Shown: positions 22,767-31,063 of the stretch, piece after piece
Position numbering within the stretch: position 1 is the first letter of the stretch
Layout of the letters: every line of letters begins with the position of its first letter
DNA from: Hyphomicrobiales bacterium
Lineage (GTDB): Bacteria > Pseudomonadota > Alphaproteobacteria > Rhizobiales > JAJFHB01
Direction: 5' to 3'
NCBI GenBank assembly: GCA_021775615.1
Contig: JAJFHL010000127.1
Location: 1-35,735 of the forward strand
DNA: 35,735 nt
Notes under the pieces: generated by a model
Seen by the model: only the letters and a program-made list of their open reading frames with translations
Told to the model about the DNA's origin: nothing
Database searches by the model: none
Program-made: the position numbers and the translations under genes

Positions 22767-23288
22767 GAAAAATATCCTCTCGCGGGATCGCGAAAACGGA
22801 CACTAAACCGGATCGAGGGAACAATGAAAGTGCAGACGCTGCATCTGTTCGTTCTCGCGAGCCCGTCAGGTTGTGGTCCATCCCGATGATGGGGACGGGA
22901 CCGCAATGTCGCATGAATCGACAGCGGCCGTAGGGTGTCCCAAAGAGCCTACTGGTCAAGCGTGAAACAGCCGAAAGGCGAATTCGTGGACGAATTGCGA
23001 GGGTTTGCCGGTTCAACAAGCTTTGCGCCAAGCTGAGACGTGGTTACGTCGGTGCTCTGCAGCTTCCGGCGGACCCGGAAACGATCAGCATCAGCACCCG
23101 GCGCGTCCCTCCGCCAGGTGCTGGAAGTGGAACGGAATTCCCACATTAGGACTCAATTCGAGAACAAAGGACCCGAAGCGGTCAGTCGATCCGGTTGGAG
23201 AGCAACGACGGCCTGCTGCCAGAATGTGACATCGTTCTGAGCGAGCAGACAAAACAGCCTCTTGCAGGTACGTCGGCTTTGCACAACT
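22767..23288. other. Non-coding gap, 522 bp
   Basis: No gene could be supported here. Short open frames occur on both strands (for example 22949-23146 minus, 23005-23229 plus), but they lack ribosome binding sites and recognisable products. The gap separates the guanidino-type cluster from the LysR-Rieske cluster and may be an insertion boundary or an eroded remnant. The promoter of the amidohydrolase gene should lie just right of 22766. Confidence 0.5.
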
Positions 23289-24233
23289 CTACTCCGTCAC
23301 TCCATCTGGCTTGTCGGCCTCGAGGTTTGATTGTTGCTTCACCTGCGATCTCAGCCATTCGCAGAAGGCAATGGTTTGTTCCTCTTCCGTACGACCCTCC
23401 GGAACAACAATGTAGTAGGACCAGGGATGCTGGACGCTCTCATCAAACAGCCTCAGCAACCGCCCTTCGGCCATGTCAATCTCGGCCAGTTCCAGGTACC
23501 CCATGACGATTCCGAGGCCGTCGATTGCCGCCCGCAGGGCAAGGCCGGGATCTTGAAACGATAGCCCGCGCCGGACGTTGATGTCTTCCGCGCCAACAGC
23601 CATCAGCCATTCACGCCATTCGGACTCGATGCCCGTCTCCTTGCTCACATCCGCATGAATAAGCGTGAAGTCGGCTAGGTCAGCGGGTTTCGCAGGGTGT
23701 TCACGCCCATCAAGCAAGCCGGGGCTGCAAAGCGGCGTCATGTGTACGGGCATAAAGAACTCAGCCTTGAGTCCAGGCCACTTGCCCCATCCCGTACGCA
23801 CGCCGACGTCGTGGCCGACGACGTCAAACTCCGACAACGAAAGTGACGGCTGCAGCTGCACCTCTATACCGGGATGAGCCTCCCGGAAGCGCGGTAGACG
23901 TGGCATCAGCCACTTGTTGGCGAACGATGGGGTAACGGTCACCTTCAGAGGTTCTTTTTCTCTGCTTTCCTTCAGTGTTGACAGGGTCAGGGAGATTTTG
24001 TTGAAGGAACACTCCAGAACAGGATACAAAACCTCGCCCGCACTGGTCAGCACGACCCGCCGATTCCGCCTGACAAACAATCGTATCCCAAGCGTCTTCT
24101 CAAGGCCTTTGATGTGATGACTGATCGTGGATTGGCTTACGTTCAGTTCTTCCGCTGCCCGGCTGAAGCTCGACAGACGGGCCGCCGCCTCGAAGGCACG
24201 CAACGCGTTCAAGTGCAGGCCAAAATGGCGCAT
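23289..24233 (-). CDS. LysR-family transcriptional regulator (GcvA-like)
   Basis: A 314-residue LysR protein. The helix-turn-helix segment LNALRAFEAAARLSSFSRAA with ELNVSQSTISHHIKGLE closely resembles GcvA-type regulators of amino-acid and betaine genes. The effector domain follows, with VTVTPSFANKWLMPRLPRF typical of the GcvA branch (the S-F-A-x-x-W-L-x-P-R-L pattern). It is divergent from the Rieske oxygenase gene over a 338-bp gap with a LysR-type palindrome beside its start codon. It probably controls the whole 24572-32335 unit. Confidence 0.94.
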   Translation of the reverse strand: MRHFGLHLNALRAFEAAARLSSFSRAAEELNVSQSTISHHIKGLEKTLGIRLFVRRNRRVVLTSAGEVLYPVLECSFNKISLTLSTLKESREKEPLKVTVTPSFANKWLMPRLPRFREAHPGIEVQLQPSLSLSEFDVVGHDVGVRTGWGKWPGLKAEFFMPVHMTPLCSPGLLDGREHPAKPADLADFTLIHADVSKETGIESEWREWLMAVGAEDINVRRGLSFQDPGLALRAAIDGLGIVMGYLELAEIDMAEGRLLRLFDESVQHPWSYYIVVPEGRTEEEQTIAFCEWLRSQVKQQSNLEADKPDGVTE

Positions 24234-24571
24234 GTTCCATCTTCATCTATCGAATTTTTCGATACAGTCTGTAGAATCTATATGGTTGCAGTCAAGCGGC
24301 ATCTCTTCAGAATGCGACTGCATCGCAATAACAAGCGGAACGAGATGCTCTGATGGTGAAGAGGTAGGCGACCACCGATCTGGCCATATGTCAACGGCCA
24401 GCCAGCAATGAAATTGCCTATGGGGACTTAGGCCTCGTCACAAAGAAGTGGCGCGGACGTGCGTCACACTTGTGCCGGCAAAGCGGCTCCGCCCTGCCGT
24501 GTCCCGTGTGTGGCAGCCGATCTGCCCGGCATCTTGGAGAGCTTGGTTGTACTGGAATGGAGGATCCTGGC
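24234..24571. promoter_or_regulatory. Divergent control region between LysR and Rieske genes
   Basis: A 338-bp gap with no supportable gene. The 60 bp next to the LysR start are AT-rich and hold a 17-bp palindrome listed separately. The Rieske promoter should lie in the right half; I cannot place its boxes. Confidence 0.6.
24248..24264. promoter_or_regulatory. LysR-type operator, 17-bp perfect palindrome
   Basis: TATCGAA-TTT-TTCGATA is a perfect inverted repeat. It contains ATC-N9-GAT (24249-24263), a classic form of the LysR T-N11-A site. It begins 14 bp upstream of the LysR start codon, the usual place for an autoregulatory site that also governs the divergent operon. Confidence 0.75.
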
Positions 24572-25783
24572 GTGGCTAAGACGAACGACTCAATCTTTTC
24601 ACCGCAAAACTACACCAAAACCCTGGCGCCCATCGATGAAGCACATCCTCTGCCGCTCAACGTCTACACGTCGCCAGAGTGGTACGAACGTGAAATAGAA
24701 ACGATTTTTTTGAAGACTTGGCTCGTTGCGACCCGCGAGGAAGAGATTCCAAATCCCGGCGATTATGTGCGCCTCGACGTCATCGGTGAACCCCTCATTA
24801 TTTTGCGTGATAGAGAAGGCGTGGTCCGCGCCGTGTCCGCGGCTTGTCGGCATCGGGGCTCAGAGCTGGTGCAGGGCAAGGGGAACTGTAAAAAATTGGT
24901 GTGTCCCTATCATGCCTGGACCTACTCCCTGACTGGTGAACTGCTCGCAGCGCCCTCAATGGCCGATGCGAAGGGCTTCGACAAATCACAGCACAACTTG
25001 CCGACCGTGCGAGCTGAGACGTGGGCCGGCTTCGTGTTCATCAATTTCGATCCAGCTGCAAAACCTCTTCTCGACTCGCTTGGAGGTCTCCCTGACCGCT
25101 TCCGGCAATATCGAATGGAAGACATGAAGGTCACAAAGAAATGGGAGAACAGGTTCAATGCCAACTGGAAGATCTGGGTCGAAAACTCCCGGGAAGGCTA
25201 TCACGTGCGGACCGTACATCGCGGCACGTTGAACGCCTATTATCCGGGAGCGAAGGTCGAAAAGTTCTCGTCGGAAGGTGTGCCCGGTGTCTATGAGGTC
25301 AACACAAGCGACAACGAGAACGGGCTCTATGTTCCGCGCAACAAAACGCTGCCTTTCATAGACGGCCTTTCAGATGATGATCAGGAGTGCACGCACTTCC
25401 TGATCTTCTATCCCCATCTGCTTCTCAATCTGCCGCCGGATCGCATCACATTCCACCAGTATTTTCCGGAAGGCCCGGAATGGACGCGAATAGTTACGTG
25501 GTGCTGCTTTCCCCAATCGACAATCGACCGTGAGGACTTCGAGAAGGAAGCGGAGGACAAATACTATCCGCCCATGGAGCTATTCATCGAGGAAGACAAG
25601 GGGATCTGCGAACTTGTTCAACGCGGCATCGTTGGGCGACTGGCAAGGCCCGGGCGTTTCAGTCCATCGGAAGAAAAAACGGTGCACGAGTTTGCTGCCT
25701 ACGTCCTCGACCACGTCATTGGGTCGCCATCCGAAGATCCACTGTCCGGCCAGGAATCGGTCGGGCAAAGCGCAGCGGAGTAG
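24572..25783 (+). CDS. Rieske [2Fe-2S] aromatic-ring-type oxygenase, alpha subunit
   Basis: A 403-residue Rieske non-haem iron oxygenase. The Rieske centre is Cys92, His94, Cys111 and His114 (CRHRG ... CPYHAW). The mononuclear iron ligands are His211 and His216 in VENSREGYHVRTVH, with Asp342 in IEEDKGICELVQRG the likely third. Glu208 sits at the bridging position; Glu rather than Asp is a feature I recall for quaternary-ammonium oxygenases such as CntA and betaine demethylases. I chose GTG 24572 because GGAGGA lies 7 nt upstream; an ATG at 24557 is blocked by that site. No reductase partner is encoded here. It begins an operon with RidA and a betaine-type importer, so oxidative demethylation or cleavage of a quaternary amine is inferred. 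Confidence 0.92.
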   Translation: MAKTNDSIFSPQNYTKTLAPIDEAHPLPLNVYTSPEWYEREIETIFLKTWLVATREEEIPNPGDYVRLDVIGEPLIILRDREGVVRAVSAACRHRGSELVQGKGNCKKLVCPYHAWTYSLTGELLAAPSMADAKGFDKSQHNLPTVRAETWAGFVFINFDPAAKPLLDSLGGLPDRFRQYRMEDMKVTKKWENRFNANWKIWVENSREGYHVRTVHRGTLNAYYPGAKVEKFSSEGVPGVYEVNTSDNENGLYVPRNKTLPFIDGLSDDDQECTHFLIFYPHLLLNLPPDRITFHQYFPEGPEWTRIVTWCCFPQSTIDREDFEKEAEDKYYPPMELFIEEDKGICELVQRGIVGRLARPGRFSPSEEKTVHEFAAYVLDHVIGSPSEDPLSGQESVGQSAAE

Positions 25784-25788
25784 CTTCG

Positions 25789-26178
25789 GTGGCCAGAAAA
25801 AATATTTCGATACCTTCGGTTGCCGAGCCAGCCGATGCGAGAGTGGGATCCCAGTGCATCAAGTCCGGGAACCTGTTGTTTATCTCCGGACAGATCGCAT
25901 ACCACAACGGCGAACTCGTCGGCCCGGGCGACCCGCTTGAGCAGTGCCGGCAGGCATTTTGTAACATCGAAGCTTTCGTCACCGCTGCCGGCGGAAGCAT
26001 GGATGACGTCGTTTCACTCAATATATTCCTCAGTGATATCCGTTACCGGCAGGCTGCGATCGACGCCCGCGCCGAAGCTTTCGACGAACCCGGTCCCAGC
26101 GCCACCGTCGTTGGAGGAGTGGACTTCGCCTTCGAGGACCTCTTGGTTGAGATAAGCGCGATCGCGGACCTCTCGTAG
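25789..26178 (+). CDS. RidA/YjgF-family protein (non-archetypal)
   Basis: A 129-residue RidA-fold protein of normal length. GNLLFISGQIA and VVSLNIFLSDIRYRQAA are typical. At the place of the archetypal NPPART motif it reads EPGPSATVVGG, so the carboxylate-binding arginine used for imine deamination is absent. It probably belongs to one of the Rid subgroups with another activity. The start is GTG at 25789, five bases after the Rieske stop, with CGGAG upstream. The tight spacing implies co-expression with the oxygenase. It contrasts with the RidA at 2503-2931, which keeps the arginine. Confidence 0.88.
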   Translation: MARKNISIPSVAEPADARVGSQCIKSGNLLFISGQIAYHNGELVGPGDPLEQCRQAFCNIEAFVTAAGGSMDDVVSLNIFLSDIRYRQAAIDARAEAFDEPGPSATVVGGVDFAFEDLLVEISAIADLS

Positions 26179-26194
26179 CCGGCGGAGTGAAAAA

Positions 26195-26323
26195 ATGCCT
26201 ATCCGAGAGTCCGCCAGCGCCGCCGTAGTCGAAGACGCGTCCGTTCAATCGATGGAAGCGCGGCCAAAGACCGATTGTGAGCGCGCGATCCGCTCTACAC
26301 AGCCAGCGAACTTGGGGAGATGA
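26195..26323 (+). CDS. Possible 42-residue small protein or leader peptide
   Basis: An ATG at 26195 with GGCGGAG (26181-26187) upstream opens a 42-codon frame ending in TGA at 26321-26323. The frame's end covers the ribosome binding site of the ABC ATPase gene (GGGGAGA at 26314-26320). The product is charged and not recognised. It may be translated and coupled to the ATPase, or it may be chance; codon statistics would help decide. Confidence 0.3.
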   Translation: MPIRESASAAVVEDASVQSMEARPKTDCERAIRSTQPANLGR

Positions 26324-26329
26324 AAAATC

Positions 26330-27394
26330 ATGGTCCCTAAGATCGAATGCAGAGGTTTGTGGAAAGTCTTCGGCACCCGCAGCGCCGAGGCGATGATGGC
26401 AATCAAATCCGAGACCGTCGGCAGGGAAGAGATCAGGGAGCGTTTTGGCTGCATCCCCGCTGTCGCGGATGTCAGCTTCGACGTCGTCCATGGCGAAATC
26501 TTCTGCGTCATGGGGCTGTCGGGTTCGGGCAAATCAACAGTGGTGCGCCACATAAACCGGCTAATCGAGCCTACCAGCGGACAGGTCTTCATCGACGGGC
26601 GCGACATCAGCGAACTCAAGCCCAAGGAACTGCGTCAGCTGCGCGCGGCAAAGATTGGAATGGTATTCCAGGACCGGGGTCTCCTGCCGCATCGCAATGT
26701 TCGCGACAATGTCTCATTCCCGCTCGAATTGCGCGGCGTGGAACAAGAATCGCGAAACGGCGTTGCGGAAGAGGCCCTGCAAATGGTCCATCTGACCGGT
26801 TGGGGCGACCTCATGCCGGACGAACTCTCCGGGGGAATGCAGCAACGTGTTGGCATCGCCAGAGCGATAGCGGCGAACCCCGACATCCTGCTTATGGACG
26901 AGCCTTTCAGCGCCTTGGATCCACTGATTCGGCGGGAGCTGCAGGCACAGTTTCTGGAGCTCTCCAAGGTTCTGAACAAAACCACGATCTTCATCACACA
27001 TGATCTCGACGAAGCCATTCGGCTGGGGGCGAGAATCGCAATCATGAAAGACGGTTCTATCGTTCAGGTTGGAACGCCTGAGGAAATCCTCACGCGTCCG
27101 GCGGACAGGTATGTAGAGGACTTTGTCCGTGGCATTTCCCGCCTCGAGGCTGTCAAGGCACGCAGCGTGATGGAGCCTGTCGAGGCCTGCACGTCTGCGT
27201 CCGGCGGAACGGCGGAAGACCATCCGGAAGCCCCTGCGGAAGCCGATCTAGCTCAACTCATCGACATCATGATCAAAGGACGCTCGCCCGTCTGGGTTGT
27301 CGATGCCGGCAAGCGGGTGGGCCTCGTCACGATCGAAGCCCTGTTGCGGGGCATTAGAGGAACGCCGACAGGCGGATCGGAGCCCCATGTCTAA
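26330..27394 (+). CDS. Glycine betaine/proline-type ABC transporter ATP-binding protein (ProV/OpuAA-like)
   Basis: A 354-residue ATPase of the quaternary-amine uptake class. Walker A is GLSGSGKS (62-69), the signature LSGGMQQRVGIARA begins at 166 and Walker B is LLMDEPFSALD (187-197). ProV family proteins usually carry an N-terminal extension (seen here, residues 1-45) and two C-terminal CBS domains. Here only one short, degenerate CBS-like segment remains (IMIKGRSPVWVVDAGKRVGLV), so osmotic gating is probably lost and the transporter may serve nutrition. The stop overlaps the permease start by 8 nt. Confidence 0.94.
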   Translation: MVPKIECRGLWKVFGTRSAEAMMAIKSETVGREEIRERFGCIPAVADVSFDVVHGEIFCVMGLSGSGKSTVVRHINRLIEPTSGQVFIDGRDISELKPKELRQLRAAKIGMVFQDRGLLPHRNVRDNVSFPLELRGVEQESRNGVAEEALQMVHLTGWGDLMPDELSGGMQQRVGIARAIAANPDILLMDEPFSALDPLIRRELQAQFLELSKVLNKTTIFITHDLDEAIRLGARIAIMKDGSIVQVGTPEEILTRPADRYVEDFVRGISRLEAVKARSVMEPVEACTSASGGTAEDHPEAPAEADLAQLIDIMIKGRSPVWVVDAGKRVGLVTIEALLRGIRGTPTGGSEPHV

Positions 27395-28799
27395 GTTGCG
27401 GAGTGCGGACGTCGGCAGCCAGTGGTCAGAAACGGTTGATGCGAATTCTGTGGTGCCGGAGGAGGCTATCGCTGAGTTCTGTGTGTCATCGGTCGCGTAC
27501 TACACCCAGGCCCGCAGACGCACTACCAAAGGCTGGATTGCCGGCATCACGTTTAATTTGAGCTGCGCACTGCTTGGACCTGCTTGGGCCGCTAGCAGGA
27601 GACTTTGGGGATTGTGCTGGAGTATTGCGGTTGTTGATGCGTTGCTGATTGTCCTCGTCACCCGTGCCGCTTGGCATCCGCAATCCGAATTGGGTGATGA
27701 GTTCGTTTGGGTCGGTGGGCTCTTGTTCGCTGTCGCGCGCATTGTCTGGGGATGCGCCGCCAACGTCTTCTATTTTCGGTCTCTGTCCAAATGGCGCTCC
27801 CAGCGGTCGGCACCAACAGGACTGTCGCTGTCTTTGGGCGTGGGTGCCTTCATACTCGTCACCATACTGACTTCGATTCTGGTTTACCGATTTGCCACTC
27901 CCGATGTCGCCAAGTTCATCAAGGAGTTTCCTACCGACCGCAAGATCGCCCACGAAAGTGCGCGCGCGATCGATATTGTAGTTCGCACGTTGACGATCCA
28001 GTTTGGCAGCTTCTTTGACGCCGTCACTGTCGTTGTCCGCACTCTGTTGAGAGCGTTGAAGACGGTCTTTGTGGAAACACCGTGGCCGGTGATGGCAACC
28101 ATAATGCTTCTTGCAGCGTGGCGGGCCGGGGGAATCAAGACCGCCTTGTTCACCGCCGCTGCAATCCTCTACCTCGGCCTGTTCGGGTTCTGGTCCAAAG
28201 CGATGGACACGCTGTCTCTGGTCGCGGGCTCGGTTGTGATTTGCTTGATCATCGGGCTGCCGATCGGCATCTGGGCGGCGAAGAGCAAAAGAGTGAATTC
28301 AATACTTCTGCCCATCCTCGACCTTATGCAAACGATGCCCAGCTTCGTCTACCTCATACCCGCAATCGCGTTTTTTTCCGTTGGCAGGACGCCGGCTGTT
28401 CTGGCCACCGTGGTTTTCGCAATGCCGCCAATGATCCGGCTAACGACATTGGGGATAAGCCAGGTGCCGTCGGGCACCAAGGAATCCGCACTCGCTTTTG
28501 GAGCCACTCCAGCGCAGCTGCTGTTCAAGGTGGAGATTCCACTTGCGCTTCCTTCGCTCATGGCGGGCGTGAATCAGACCGTGATGATGAGTCTGTCGAT
28601 GGTTGTGATTGCCGCTCTCATTGGTGCCGGCGGACTGGGCTTCGACGTGCTGTTCGCACTTCAACAGGTGGATGCCGGCAAGGGGCTGCTTTCCGGCCTG
28701 GCAATCGTCGTCTGCGCCATGGTCGTGGACCGCATCATCCAGAGCTCTCGGGCTCGACGGGGGACGTTCAGTACGCGTGGTGCTGAGAGCAAGGAATGA
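27387..28799 (+). CDS. Betaine-type ABC transporter permease with N-terminal DUF2628-like domain
   Basis: A 470-residue membrane protein, longer than usual ProW/OpuAB permeases (~280-350). Residues ~35-130 hold membrane segments with FNLSCALLGPAWAASRRLW and ANVFYFRSLSKW, which resemble the DUF2628 family (FNWxAFFFGPxWALYRxLW and a final YYR pattern). From about residue 230 the protein is a standard ProW domain: GLPIGIWAAKS, LDLMQTMPSFVYLIPAI and the EAA loop KESALAFGATPAQLLFKVEIP. The ATG at 27387 overlaps the ATPase end (ATGTCTAA). The extra domain is uncommon and may modulate the channel or anchor a partner. Confidence 0.92.
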   Translation: MSKLRSADVGSQWSETVDANSVVPEEAIAEFCVSSVAYYTQARRRTTKGWIAGITFNLSCALLGPAWAASRRLWGLCWSIAVVDALLIVLVTRAAWHPQSELGDEFVWVGGLLFAVARIVWGCAANVFYFRSLSKWRSQRSAPTGLSLSLGVGAFILVTILTSILVYRFATPDVAKFIKEFPTDRKIAHESARAIDIVVRTLTIQFGSFFDAVTVVVRTLLRALKTVFVETPWPVMATIMLLAAWRAGGIKTALFTAAAILYLGLFGFWSKAMDTLSLVAGSVVICLIIGLPIGIWAAKSKRVNSILLPILDLMQTMPSFVYLIPAIAFFSVGRTPAVLATVVFAMPPMIRLTTLGISQVPSGTKESALAFGATPAQLLFKVEIPLALPSLMAGVNQTVMMSLSMVVIAALIGAGGLGFDVLFALQQVDAGKGLLSGLAIVVCAMVVDRIIQSSRARRGTFSTRGAESKE

Positions 28800-28831
28800 A
28801 CCACGCAACAAGAAAGGTGGAGGAAAAGGAA

Positions 28832-29854
28832 ATGAAGGCATTAAGCGCAAATTTGGTATCCGGCGCGCTAGCGCTGGGGCTGCTGACATCCGCTGCTGCT
28901 GCGGATACGATCAGAATGTCCGGGTTCACCTGGCCGGGCGCTGTGGTGACCCAGGCCGTTGTCGAAACCGTTATCGAGTCCCGCCTCGGGCACGAGGTGG
29001 AGCTTGTTTCCGTCGACATCGCTGCTGGAATGGCGGCAATGTGCAAAGGTGACGGCAGTATCGACGTCCAGGTGGACTTCTGGATGCCGAACCATCAGGA
29101 AAAATGGAACAAGTACATCGGCGCCGGTTCGCAAGAGTGTGTCCGCGCCGGATCGTTTCCCTATACCGGAATCCAGGGCATCTTTGTTCCCGGATATGTT
29201 CAGGACAAGCACGGCGTCACCAGCGTAAGCGATCTGTCCAAGCCAGAGGTCGCCGCGCTTTTTGATAATGACGGCGACGGGCGAGGAGAGTGGTGGCCTG
29301 GGCCCGCAGGCTGGGGCTCGACGAACATCGGTCTCGTCAAGGCGAAAAGCTACGACTTTGAAAAGGGCATTGAGCCGTTCGTCGTTTCTGAGGCAGCGTT
29401 CAAGGCAAAGTTGCAAGCTGATTACGCGCGCAAAAAGCCCGTTCTGTTCTTCTATTGGACGCCGGAGTGGCTGTTCGCAAAGTATGACCTCCGCCAGCTC
29501 AAAGAACCTGCCTTTGACGGCTATGCGATGCCAAGTCAAAAGGACAGCCCCAATTACAACAGCAAGGGCTGCTGGGATATGTACCAGCCGGCGGACGATC
29601 CGGACTGGTTGCAGAAGAGCACGGTCAAATGCGCCTTCCCGGACGCATCGATCTACGTCACCTATTCCTCAGCACTCGAAAAGAAAGCACCGGATGTGGC
29701 GCGTTTCATGAAGCAGGTTTCCCTTGATACCGACACCGTCAGCCAATGGATCCTGCAGAAGGAAGTCGACAAGCGCGACCCCGAGGAGTTGGCGGCGGCA
29801 TGGATCAAAAGCAATGCAGAAAAGGTCAACAGTTGGCTTGCTGGAATTGAATAA
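28832..29854 (+). CDS. Glycine betaine-type ABC transporter substrate-binding protein (OpuAC/ProX-like)
   Basis: A 340-residue periplasmic binding protein. I chose the ATG at 28832, with GGAGG 8 nt upstream and a clean Sec signal (MKALSANLVSGALALGLLTS, cleavage after AAA). An ATG at 28796 overlaps the permease stop but gives a poor signal. Trp34 (GFTWPGA), Trp84 (DFWMPNH) and FYWTPEWLFAKYDLRQL supply the aromatic cage residues expected for quaternary-amine ligands. WWPGPAGWGS fits a further family block. Together with the two preceding genes it makes a full importer. The ligand may be betaine-like, carnitine-like or another methylated amine. Confidence 0.93.
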   Translation: MKALSANLVSGALALGLLTSAAAADTIRMSGFTWPGAVVTQAVVETVIESRLGHEVELVSVDIAAGMAAMCKGDGSIDVQVDFWMPNHQEKWNKYIGAGSQECVRAGSFPYTGIQGIFVPGYVQDKHGVTSVSDLSKPEVAALFDNDGDGRGEWWPGPAGWGSTNIGLVKAKSYDFEKGIEPFVVSEAAFKAKLQADYARKKPVLFFYWTPEWLFAKYDLRQLKEPAFDGYAMPSQKDSPNYNSKGCWDMYQPADDPDWLQKSTVKCAFPDASIYVTYSSALEKKAPDVARFMKQVSLDTDTVSQWILQKEVDKRDPEELAAAWIKSNAEKVNSWLAGIE

Positions 29855-29926
29855 ATCCCTGATGCCGATCGCTCTACCGGCGGGCGAAATCTTGCGCCGC
29901 GCCGGCTGGTGATCTGCCCTGAAGCG

Positions 29927-29957
29927 AGGGGAGCGACTGCTGCCACACCGCTCCCCT
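29927..29957 (+). terminator. Stem-loop after the betaine-type binding-protein gene
   Basis: AGGGGAGCG (29927-29935) pairs perfectly with CGCTCCCCT (29949-29957) around a 13-nt loop, followed by TTCTCT. It lies 72 nt after the binding-protein stop. It may terminate part of the transcription before the hydrolase gene or stabilise the upstream message. Confidence 0.7.
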
Positions 29958-29991
29958 TTCTCTGATCTGATGGCAGAACACGGATCGTGAA

Positions 29992-31047
29992 ATGACAAAA
30001 GAAGACAAAGTTGGCAAGGCACAAACTGTTCTGGGTCTGGTTGATGCAAATGATCTCGGCGTCACACTGGCGCATGATCATGTCCTGATCGACGGGACAT
30101 TTATGTATGTCGAACCGGAGGAGATCAGCCAAAAGGGTTTGGCGCATCAAAAGATCAGCCTCCAGAACCGGGGATGGGTCGGATACAACTGGACATCAAA
30201 CAGGGACAACGTCGAATTGAAGGACGAAGAAATCGCCGTCTCAGAGCTTCGTCGTTTCGTTGCCGCCGGTGGCCGCACCATAGTCGACCCGACCAACATT
30301 GGCCTTGGCCGCGACCCCAATGCTCTTGCCCGGATCGCGCGCCTGACCAGCATGAATGTCATTATGGGTGCGGGACACTATATCGGCTCTACGCACCCGG
30401 AAGATATGGCGGACCGCAGCGAGGAGTCCATTGCCGAGGAGATTATATCTGACATCAATGACGGCGTCGGCGATACACTGATACGGGCGGGGCTGATTGG
30501 CGAAATCGGATGCACATATCCTTGGTGGGACAATGAGAAAAAGAGCTTGCGGGCTGGCGTCCATGCACAAAGGGAAACCGGGGCGGCGCTGATGGTGCAC
30601 CCGGGGCGCGACCCTAAGTCTCCAACGGAAATTCTGGAAGTCGTCGATCAAGCCTCAGGTGACCTGTCCCGAACCATCACTTGCCACATCGATCGCACAA
30701 GTCTTGATCGTGTCTGGCTGCAAGAACTGGCCGATACCGGGTGCTATCTGGAGTACGACCTGTTCGGTAATGAGAGCTCACATTATCCACCCAATACTGA
30801 AGTCGACATGCCGTCTGACGCACAACGTATGGACGTTATCCTGTGGCACTTCGAAAATGGTTATGAGAGACAGGTGCTGCTTTCGCATGACGTCGCGACC
30901 AAACACAGACTGCATGCTTACGGCGGCCTCGGATACGATCATCTGATCACAAATGTGGTGCCGCGCCTGCGCAAGCGAGGCCTGTCGGAGCGGGATGTTT
31001 CGACACTGATTGTGGATAACCCGCGAGACATCTATTGCTTCGTGTAG
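29992..31047 (+). CDS. Phosphotriesterase-family metal hydrolase
   Basis: A 351-residue TIM-barrel hydrolase of the phosphotriesterase homology group, which includes lactonases and amide or ester hydrolases as well as phosphotriesterases. Metal ligands are visible: His28 and His30 (AHDHV), Glu170 (GLIGEIGC, the bridging carboxylate; other members use carbamylated Lys), His202 (MVHPG), His231 (TCHIDRT) and Asp299 (LSHDVATK). The ribosome binding site before the ATG at 29992 is weak. Lying between a betaine-type importer and an MFS transporter, it probably hydrolyses an ester, lactone or amide in the imported or oxidised compound. The substrate is unknown. Confidence 0.9.
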   Translation: MTKEDKVGKAQTVLGLVDANDLGVTLAHDHVLIDGTFMYVEPEEISQKGLAHQKISLQNRGWVGYNWTSNRDNVELKDEEIAVSELRRFVAAGGRTIVDPTNIGLGRDPNALARIARLTSMNVIMGAGHYIGSTHPEDMADRSEESIAEEIISDINDGVGDTLIRAGLIGEIGCTYPWWDNEKKSLRAGVHAQRETGAALMVHPGRDPKSPTEILEVVDQASGDLSRTITCHIDRTSLDRVWLQELADTGCYLEYDLFGNESSHYPPNTEVDMPSDAQRMDVILWHFENGYERQVLLSHDVATKHRLHAYGGLGYDHLITNVVPRLRKRGLSERDVSTLIVDNPRDIYCFV

Positions 31048-31063
31048 CGGCGGAATCGGCCTG

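Noticed and set aside
21606-22889. A 427-codon plus-strand frame antisense to the amidohydrolase
   Set aside because: Shadow of a well-supported gene; composition is that of antisense GC-rich coding sequence.
22949-23146. A short minus-strand frame in the 522-bp gap, considered as a transposase remnant
   Set aside because: No transposase motif, terminal inverted repeat or target duplication could be seen.
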